DNA from: Bacillota bacterium
GTDB lineage: Bacteria; Vulcanimicrobiota; SpSt-956; JAKJGF01
NCBI GenBank assembly: GCA_022704525.1
Contig: JAKJGF010000014.1
Location: 1-38,541, forward strand
Length of the DNA: 38,541 bases
Direction of reading: 5' to 3'
Part shown: piece after piece, positions 33,011 to 38,541 of the stretch
Layout of the letters: each line of letters starts with the position of its first letter
Position numbering within the stretch: position 1 is the first letter of the stretch
Program-made: the position numbers and the translations under genes
Notes under the pieces: generated by a model
The model's database searches: none
What the model was told of the DNA's origin: nothing
The model's input: only the letters and a program-made list of their open reading frames with translations

Positions 33011-33740
33011 TGAAAATAATAGTAGAAATAACTATATCGGATATAATTACAGGAGTATCAAAGACATATCCCTGACAGATCAATTCCCATCCACTTCTGC
33101 CCAATCTCTGATTACCATAAACCACATAATCACTATTAATAGCTTTATTATAATCACTAAAAATCACATCCGAGAGGTAACTATTACCTGTAGTATCAGA
33201 ATATGGTGCAGGGCCCGTATAATTCTGGTTTGATCTGACTGTAACACTGCTATTATTATCCACATAGTAATGATTATCAGGACTTACATATATAACATTT
33301 CCACTGCTATCTACATAATTACCACTATTATCTATATAGTAATGATTATTAGGAGATGTAACTACTGTTGTATTACTTTTATTATCTACTGTGTATTGAT
33401 TGTCTGGATTAACAATAACAGTACCGTCACTATTATTATAGAATGGATTACCAGGTTTAATCTGTACAGTTTTTACATTTCCGTCTTTATCTGTCTTTTG
33501 AATTACATAGGTTCCACTTGGATCCTTATAAATTGAGCCTTTCTTGTCTTTCTTAGTGCCCTGGATAAGAACATTTCCACTTGAATCCGTATAAATTGTA
33601 CCTGTACCTTCATCGTTGGTACCCTGTACTGTAATAGTTCCGTTATTATTAGTAATAACTGGAATATTATCAGCAAAAACCAGCTGAATTACTCCCATTA
33701 AAAGGAATAATATAATAGCCAGAAAATATACTCCTTTCAT
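32997..33740 (-). CDS. secreted Asn/Tyr-rich repeat protein
   Basis: 247 residues in the open frame. A signal peptide ends at about residue 23 (QLVFA). The mature part has short beta-type repeats: GTIYTDSSGNVLIQGTKK and GSIYKDPSGTYVIQKTDK, then SPNNHYYIDNSGN and SPDNHYYVDNNSS, spaced about 29 residues apart. Such Gly/Asn/Tyr-rich repeats are typical of exported wall-associated or adhesive proteins (inference); no family is recognised. The frame ends in SGNR where the -1 neighbour frame goes on at 33010, suggesting a frameshift. The SD AAAGGAGGG is 35 bases upstream with a hairpin between it and the ATG. Confidence 0.65.
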   Translation of the reverse strand: MKGVYFLAIILFLLMGVIQLVFADNIPVITNNNGTITVQGTNDEGTGTIYTDSSGNVLIQGTKKDKKGSIYKDPSGTYVIQKTDKDGNVKTVQIKPGNPFYNNSDGTVIVNPDNQYTVDNKSNTTVVTSPNNHYYIDNSGNYVDSSGNVIYVSPDNHYYVDNNSSVTVRSNQNYTGPAPYSDTTGNSYLSDVIFSDYNKAINSDYVVYGNQRLGRSGWELICQGYVFDTPVIISDIVISTIIFSGNR

Positions 33741-33750
33741 ATTTTTAATC

Positions 33751-33784
33751 AGTAGATCTTTATATAATCTACTTTCCCTCCTTT
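33751..33784 (-). promoter_or_regulatory. SD separated from the start by a hairpin
   Basis: Minus strand: AAAGGAGGG (33784-33776), 2 bases, hairpin arms AGTAGAT (33773-33767) and ATCTACT (33757-33751) with a 9-base loop, then 10 bases and the ATG at 33740. With the hairpin folded the SD is 12 bases from the ATG. The loop holds TATATAA, which could alternatively be a -10 element. Confidence 0.4.
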
Positions 33785-33933
33785 CTGTGTAATTTTAAAG
33801 CATAAATAATGGAAATTTATTCCCTTTCATTACATAATTTTATATTACAATAAAACTTCAAATCAGTCAATATATATGAAAGTTATAAAATTACTGAGAT
33901 TTAAACAAATCCCATCTGAAGGCAGAAGACTGG

Positions 33934-35679
33934 TTAAAATCCGGCAAGTCCTTTTTTTGCTCTTTCATATTCCGGATCTTTACTGAGAGCTATTTTATAC
34001 CACTGAATTGCTTTCTCTTTCTTATTCAGATTTTTATAAGAATCACCAAGTTTGCAACAGAGTTCTAAATCATTTTGAACCATACCAGATGCAGTTTCAT
34101 AATGTTCAATTGCTTTATCATAGCTTTTTTTACCATAGTATGCGTCTCCAAGGACTATATAAATTTCCCTATCAAGGGGATTTATATCTTTTGTCTTTTT
34201 TAGATATTTTATGGAGTCATTATACTTATGAATCTTTAAATAAGATTGCCCCAGGCCTTTATTGGCATCAAAATTTTCTGGATCTTTATTTATAACTTCT
34301 TTATAAATTTTTATGGCTTCATCTGTTTTATTCTGTTTTTGTAAGATTCCTGCCTTTACATTTTTTGCCTCTAAAAGATTATCATGAATCTTTAGAGCTC
34401 TTTCTATCTCAGTTAAAGCTTTATGAAACTGTTTTTCATCAAAATAAACTTTACTTCTTATGACATAAATCATGGGATTTTTTCTATCCTTTTTCTCTCC
34501 ATCCTTCAGAACAGAAAGAGCTTCTCCGTAATTTTTCATCACTCTATAAAGATCAGCTTTACCTGTATAGATTTCAGGGGCAGAGGCATCATCTTTTATG
34601 AGATCTTTATAAACTTCAAGGGCTCGATTAAAATCACCTTTTTTCTTATATATGGAAGCTATGCCAGTAGTTGCTTCAGTGTTCTTAGGAGCAGCTCCTC
34701 TTACTGTGCTGAAATAATGCATGGAATCTTCGTATTTACCTGTTTCCAGGTAAAGATACCCCAGAGCAATTAAGGCCTTTATATTTTTATTATCTATATC
34801 CAGAGTTTTTTTATATTTATCACCTGCTTCTTTATATTTATGATTTATAAAATCAATCTTTCCGAGACCTATAAGGGTATGGGCGTATACATCAAGGATT
34901 TCTTTATCATCCGGATTATTAAAGTGTGCTTCTTCTACTATCTTATAAGATCTCAGAGCTTCTCTGTAATCATTATACAAAAACCAGGTATCACCCGTAG
35001 AATTACAGATGTCGAAATAATATGTATCATCAGGAGATAGTTTTACTATTTTTTTGTATTCTTTTATGGCTGCCAGATAGTCAAACATGGCCCTCCGGGA
35101 GTCCCCCAGACCTCCATAGGCTTTCCGATTATCTTTATCAAGTGTTAAAACATATTCATATTCATTTATAGCTTTGTCATAAGCTCCATCATTAAAATAG
35201 TCTTCTCCTTTTTTTATATGTTCTTCTATTTTTGATTTATGAAAGGTTCCACTGAGAAAATAATAAAGACAGAAACCTCCTGTTAAAAGAACTGCTATAA
35301 TTGCAATCATATGTCTCTGCCAGGAAAATTTCTTACTTCTTCTTTTTATTGCTTCTTTTACAGGAATATCTTCTGATCTTATTTTCATGTCTATGTAAGT
35401 TAATATGACATTTCCGATTTTTATTCTGTCTTTATGCTTTAATTCACATCTGGATCTTATCACTTTATCATTTAGAAAGGTTTTATTGGAACTTCCCAGG
35501 TCTTCAATAAAAAATCTCTTACCTGTCTTTATAATTCTTGCATGATGGCCTGATACAAGGGGATCAAAGTCAAGGAGAAGATCACTCTTTCTGGAGCGGC
35601 CAATGTTAATACAATCTTTATCTAAAGGTACAGATTGCTGCCCCATACCTTCTCTGTTATATATCAATTTTCCCGGCAT
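33934..35679 (-). CDS. FHA-domain protein with transmembrane segment and C-terminal TPRs
   Basis: 581 residues. An N-terminal FHA domain (about 20-95) has the phosphothreonine-binding residues: GRS (27-29), SGHHARI (43-49) and DLGSSNKTFLND (60-71). A basic linker (RRSKKFSWQRH) precedes a membrane segment at about 124-143, and about 12 TPRs fill 150-580 (YDKAINEYEYVLTLDKDN, YDKAIEHYETASGM and similar). The basic linker before the membrane span favours FHA inside and TPR outside. FHA domains read Thr phosphorylation, so the kinase at 6.5 kb is a possible source (inference). It has its own promoter, but the SD AAAAGGAG is 16 bases from the ATG, longer than usual. Confidence 0.9.
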   Translation of the reverse strand: MPGKLIYNREGMGQQSVPLDKDCINIGRSRKSDLLLDFDPLVSGHHARIIKTGKRFFIEDLGSSNKTFLNDKVIRSRCELKHKDRIKIGNVILTYIDMKIRSEDIPVKEAIKRRSKKFSWQRHMIAIIAVLLTGGFCLYYFLSGTFHKSKIEEHIKKGEDYFNDGAYDKAINEYEYVLTLDKDNRKAYGGLGDSRRAMFDYLAAIKEYKKIVKLSPDDTYYFDICNSTGDTWFLYNDYREALRSYKIVEEAHFNNPDDKEILDVYAHTLIGLGKIDFINHKYKEAGDKYKKTLDIDNKNIKALIALGYLYLETGKYEDSMHYFSTVRGAAPKNTEATTGIASIYKKKGDFNRALEVYKDLIKDDASAPEIYTGKADLYRVMKNYGEALSVLKDGEKKDRKNPMIYVIRSKVYFDEKQFHKALTEIERALKIHDNLLEAKNVKAGILQKQNKTDEAIKIYKEVINKDPENFDANKGLGQSYLKIHKYNDSIKYLKKTKDINPLDREIYIVLGDAYYGKKSYDKAIEHYETASGMVQNDLELCCKLGDSYKNLNKKEKAIQWYKIALSKDPEYERAKKGLAGF

Positions 35680-35717
35680 GATAAAGAAGGAAAATCTCCT
35701 TTTTAGTTATCAAAAAA

Positions 35718-35746
35718 ATTATAACATAGTCTACAGGAAAATTCAA
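35718..35746 (-). promoter_or_regulatory. sigma-70-type promoter of the FHA-TPR gene
   Basis: Minus strand: TTGAAT (35746-35741), 17-base spacer ending in TGT, TATAAT (35723-35718), 38 bases before the ATG at 35679. Confidence 0.65.
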
Positions 35747-35776
35747 TTTTCAGGATGAGGAGTTGCTTGATATTAA

Positions 35777-37519
35777 TCAAGCAATTACTTCCTTATATTT
35801 TAACTCTATCCCTGAAAAGACCAGGATAAGTTTTATTATTTCAGTATCCCCCAGCATCTTTCTTAGACCTTCGTCACTGCCGTATTTACTTAACTTCTCC
35901 CGGGCATTCTTTACTTTCTCTTCAAGGTTTCCCTCCCGGGTTAAGTATTTTAACTCAATTAAATAGGAATATTTTATATCTCTGTATTGATATAAATTTG
36001 GAAGGAGTAATATGTCACAATAGCCTTTATTTAATTCATACTCCGTTCTTGTTATATAATAATTCGATACATTCAGATAGACTCGAAAAAAAGTCTGTAT
36101 TGATCTTTCTCCTTCTATATAATCCCTTATGGAACTCTGTTTATTCATTTCTTCTGTAAGATAAGTAAATAAGCCTTCCCACCTGCCATTATAGGCCATT
36201 TCATCAAAGAAATTTCCCAGTTTATATAAATCTATATTAAATACCTCTGTATCGCTATAGCCTTCTCTTATATATTCATAATATAACTGCTTTATCACTT
36301 CATTCGGTATTGTAAGAATTGGTTTCCCGTAATAGGAATCTTTTATTGTAAGTAACCCGAAATAATATAATAATGATATGAAATTCTCAGGGTCTATTAC
36401 CCTTTCTACAGGGAAAGAGGACACTATATTTGCTGTTATCTGACCTTCTTCGAGGATTAACTTTAATTTTTCAAAATTCCCATTTACTCTCAGCAGTCCC
36501 TTACGGTCTGTTACAATCAGATATTTCAGCTTTTTGTAGTCTGTTCTTATATTATAATCTAACATCTCTTTGGGAAGTTTATTCATCTCTATATATTGAT
36601 TAATGAAATATAAAGCCATATCTGAATTATACATTCTGGTTTCTTTATCTTCTGAAAAGAGATAATTATTATACCACCCTCTCATAAGGGTTAAGAGATT
36701 TTCCACATCATCTTTCATTATATTATTATAATAAGAAAGCATTTCCCTTAGTTCTGTTTCTGTAAAACCAGTCATCTCATTAAATTTAGGGCCCGTAGTT
36801 ATATTATAACCAATATTAAACCCGCTTGTTACATCATTTAAAGTAACAGGTGATACACCTGTTATAAATAGTTTTGATATGGGGCCTCCTGTGGTGCCTG
36901 CTTTTATTACATTAAAGAAATGTCTGAAGAAACCCTCTCCGTGAGTTATTGCTTTATACTGCTCAGAACCTGTGGATGAGATTATTGTATTGGTGAAATT
37001 ATCATATTCATCTATTAGAAGATAAATCTTTTCTTTTCCTTCAACAAAATCTGTAAGATATTTTAAAATAATAGATCCTTCCTGAAGGTCTTTTATTGTT
37101 TTATACATCTCACCATCGTTATCGTCCAGGTATTCTCTATATTTTTTTATAAATTTGAGACATGTTGATTTTATTACCTGATTAAAGGAATGTTCCACTT
37201 TATTAAGATCAGGGTTTACTTCTGAGAAATTGAATTTTAATATTAAATAGGAATTTCTTTCTTCTGTGGCATGAGTATAAATATAAAGTCCTTTAAATAA
37301 TTTTTCAAAGTCTTCTTTCTTATTTATATCATAATACTGTTCCATAAGGGATAACCAGAGGGATTTACCAAAACGTCTGGGGCGGATAAAGAATAGATAC
37401 CGTGATGTATTTTCCACTTCTTCTATAAACCTTGTTTTATCTACATAATAGTAATTATCTTTCCTTATAATTTCAAAATCCGATACACCATAGGGATTTT
37501 TTTTGAATTTTTTATTCAT
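35777..37519 (-). CDS. AAA-ATPase-like plus PD-(D/E)XK nuclease-like protein
   Basis: 580 residues; SD GAAGGAT before the ATG. The N-terminal AAA-ATPase-like domain (PF09820 type) starts NPYGVSDFEIIRKDNYYYVDKT and carries a modified P-loop FIRPRRFGKSLWLSLM (44-59) and Walker-B-like LLIDEYDNFTN (167-177, DEYD). The C-terminal PDDEXK_9-type domain (about 470-580) has the nuclease-like pattern KGYCDILLL (Asp502) and YLIELKYL (Glu522, Lys524). This two-domain combination is a large, often multicopy family in bacteria with AT-rich genomes; its function is unproven, with suggestions of mobile or defence roles. It is adjacent to a PIN-toxin remnant and a DUF1156 gene, fitting an accessory region. 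Confidence 0.88.
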   Translation of the reverse strand: MNKKFKKNPYGVSDFEIIRKDNYYYVDKTRFIEEVENTSRYLFFIRPRRFGKSLWLSLMEQYYDINKKEDFEKLFKGLYIYTHATEERNSYLILKFNFSEVNPDLNKVEHSFNQVIKSTCLKFIKKYREYLDDNDGEMYKTIKDLQEGSIILKYLTDFVEGKEKIYLLIDEYDNFTNTIISSTGSEQYKAITHGEGFFRHFFNVIKAGTTGGPISKLFITGVSPVTLNDVTSGFNIGYNITTGPKFNEMTGFTETELREMLSYYNNIMKDDVENLLTLMRGWYNNYLFSEDKETRMYNSDMALYFINQYIEMNKLPKEMLDYNIRTDYKKLKYLIVTDRKGLLRVNGNFEKLKLILEEGQITANIVSSFPVERVIDPENFISLLYYFGLLTIKDSYYGKPILTIPNEVIKQLYYEYIREGYSDTEVFNIDLYKLGNFFDEMAYNGRWEGLFTYLTEEMNKQSSIRDYIEGERSIQTFFRVYLNVSNYYITRTEYELNKGYCDILLLPNLYQYRDIKYSYLIELKYLTREGNLEEKVKNAREKLSKYGSDEGLRKMLGDTEIIKLILVFSGIELKYKEVIA

Positions 37520-37596
37520 AGCATTTATCCTTCAAAATTTAAGTTTAAAGCTTGTTTTATTACATTAGTTTATCAGGCAACCTTCCTTTTACTATA

Positions 37597-37806
37597 TTAA
37601 CTTTCCGCTCTCATTTTCTTTATATCTTCTACAAGGCTTTCTACAGTACAATCTTTTAACCAGTTATGTCTTTCCACAGAATAATCACCATAACCTGTGT
37701 TAAATTGCTGAAGAAACCTTACCATACCGACAGGTCCAAGTTCTTTTAATAAAGCCTGTATCCCGAGCTGTTTTATTTTATCCAGACTCATTTGATCTTT
37801 TAACAT
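37597..37806 (-). CDS. small orphan antitoxin-like protein
   Basis: 69 residues; SD GAGGTGATTTGA before the ATG. The sequence LGPVGMVRFLQQFNTGYGDY followed by RHNWLKD matches, from memory, a family of small proteins found next to PIN-domain genes in cyanobacteria and other phyla. Here a truncated PIN ORF lies 31 bases upstream in the same direction, so I infer a type-II toxin-antitoxin pair whose toxin is broken. The family assignment is from recall, not computed. The gene is intact, with good codon use. Confidence 0.6.
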   Translation of the reverse strand: MLKDQMSLDKIKQLGIQALLKELGPVGMVRFLQQFNTGYGDYSVERHNWLKDCTVESLVEDIKKMRAES

Positions 37807-37837
37807 TCAAATCACCTCACTTAACCACTGTAATGGA

Positions 37838-37966
37838 TTATATCCATTTATCTGAAGCTAAATTTAGAAGTATTATCATAATAGCTTCTGCTTCAAGACG
37901 GTTTCTATCCTGAGTCTGGTCATCAAAAGGTCTGTTCAGACAGCAGGTATCAAGATAAATTTTCAT
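37838..37966 (-). pseudogene. remnant of a PIN-domain (VapC-like) toxin gene
   Basis: A 42-codon [23 protein letters not shown] followed by [16 protein letters not shown] and a TAA at 37838, too short for automatic ORF lists. It is the N-terminus of a PIN-domain family of about 150 residues: the first metal-binding Asp (Asp6) is present, but the Asp/Glu residues from the rest of the active site are missing. SD AGAGGTG precedes the ATG. The antitoxin-like gene follows 31 bases on. It could be a relic after an internal deletion that joined the toxin start to what follows. Confidence 0.65.
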
Positions 37967-38006
37967 ATAAAGAAACACCTCTTCTAATTATAAAGATAAC
38001 ATAAAT

Positions 38007-38541
38007 TTAGAACATACTCAACTGCTCATCGCCGGTCTTTCCTATATCTTGTAAATGCCTCTGGATATATGGCCAGGATACAACAAGATTATTATAAGCC
38101 ACTCCCTCATCAGTCCGGCCTTTTCTTTCAGCTATAGTATAAAGCCTGTAAGAAAGTGCTTTTGCCGATTCTCTGGAGTCAGGGGGGATCTTATATAAAA
38201 GCTTTGCAGCTCCAGTCTCTCCATCTTTATTCAATGCCTTTACCAGTTGATGGGTGTTAAGCCATATGGTCTTATATTTTTGAACCTGGGGGTCCCATTT
38301 CTCCTCAAGTTCCTCAAGTTTCAGTAATCTCACCTTACCCTTTATAGCTTGAAGAACTCCTGCTTCCTCAAGTCCTTCAACTGATGTATTTTTAGCTCTT
38401 GAAAGGACATCTGCATCTCCGAAATTGCCTTCATTGAACCCATACTGTTCATACCAGCTAACACAGAATCTTGTGCCCTGATCCATTTCTCCTTCCTGTT
38501 CTACTAAATAACGATCCAGTTCCTGATTGATAATCTGAAGG
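38007..38541 (-). CDS. C-terminal part of a DUF1156 (DNA-methyltransferase-type) protein, truncated by window edge
   Basis: The frame is open through the last base; the ATG at 38486 is internal, since codons before it read INQELDRYLVEQEGE. The visible 178 residues match the C-terminal region of DUF1156 proteins: DQGTRFCVSWYEQYGFNEG, the ADVLSRAKNTSVEGL helix and the ALSYRLYTIAERKGRTDEGVA stretch near the end (recalled consensus, not a database hit). Full-length DUF1156 proteins of about 900-1000 residues are adenine-specific methyltransferase-like and occur in anti-phage islands with DUF499, DUF3780 and HerA-type helicases. The catalytic part would lie to the right of the window. It ends 41 bases before the PIN remnant. 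Confidence 0.75.
   Translation of the reverse strand, partial: LQIINQELDRYLVEQEGEMDQGTRFCVSWYEQYGFNEGNFGDADVLSRAKNTSVEGLEEAGVLQAIKGKVRLLKLEELEEKWDPQVQKYKTIWLNTHQLVKALNKDGETGAAKLLYKIPPDSRESAKALSYRLYTIAERKGRTDEGVAYNNLVVSWPYIQRHLQDIGKTGDEQLSMF

Noticed and set aside
1-38541. tRNA, rRNA, insertion sequences with transposase, replication origin
   Set aside because: Looked for on both strands by eye; nothing convincing was seen, although a tRNA can be missed without a computed search.

Overview
This is an AT-rich bacterial chromosome segment with consensus-like sigma-70 promoters and Shine-Dalgarno (SD) sites. It encodes lipoproteins and many proteins made of TPR, WD40, NHL, FHA, zinc-ribbon and Ser/Thr-kinase modules. 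That repertoire recalls environmental multi-module bacteria such as the Eremiobacterota, Riflebacteria or Cyanobacteria-sister lineages. No rRNA, tRNA or universal marker gene is visible, so the assignment is only a guess.

Layout. (1) 0-3.7 kb: two adjacent DUF4139 (MuiA-like) genes; the first runs off the left edge and the second carries a frameshift near its 3' end. (2) 3.8-6.1 kb: a HEAT-like small ORF, a small secreted protein and a TPR plus FGE-fold protein that lacks the FGE catalytic cysteines. (3) 6.1-16.9 kb: a signalling/scaffold block. It begins with a long inverted-repeat element upstream of a zinc-ribbon Ser/Thr kinase with a C-terminal TPR array, followed by a kinase-less zinc-ribbon TPR paralogue. 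On the opposite strand lie a FlgO/CsgG-like TPR protein, an NHL-propeller lipoprotein (frameshifted) and a 14-repeat WD40 protein with a caspase-like domain whose catalytic His is Tyr. (4) 17.1-23.4 kb: PstS-like lipoprotein, inositol-monophosphatase-family enzyme, PP2C phosphatase, TtcA, a PAS histidine kinase and a receiver-histidine kinase hybrid. (5) 23.4-29.4 kb: a three-gene glycan-type operon (epimerase, methyltransferase, GT2), a GH13-like protein and a histidine phosphatase. (6) 29.5-35.7 kb: a large protein with two GlnE/GlnD-type nucleotidyltransferase motifs, a secreted repeat protein (probably frameshifted) and an FHA-TM-TPR protein. (7) 35.8-38.5 kb: an accessory, defence-flavoured end with an AAA-ATPase-like/PD-(D/E)XK protein, an orphan antitoxin-like protein, a 42-codon remnant of a PIN toxin and the C-terminus of a DUF1156 (DNA-methyltransferase-type) protein.

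How the parts may work together (inference). The window holds a possible Ser/Thr phospho-signalling set: kinase (writer), PP2C (eraser) and FHA (reader). The kinase, its paralogue and the FHA protein share one layout: cytoplasmic N-terminal module, single membrane segment, then a TPR array predicted outside the cytoplasm. Propeller proteins with signal peptides lie beside them.

Other recurring signals: intergenic inverted repeats built from 7-base units in at least three sequence families; two genes whose promoter -10 box lies 6-9 bases from the start codon (candidate leaderless mRNAs); two genes with a hairpin between the SD and the start codon; and three single-base frame breaks, two of them at 4-base homopolymers, which could be assembly errors, mutations or recoding.
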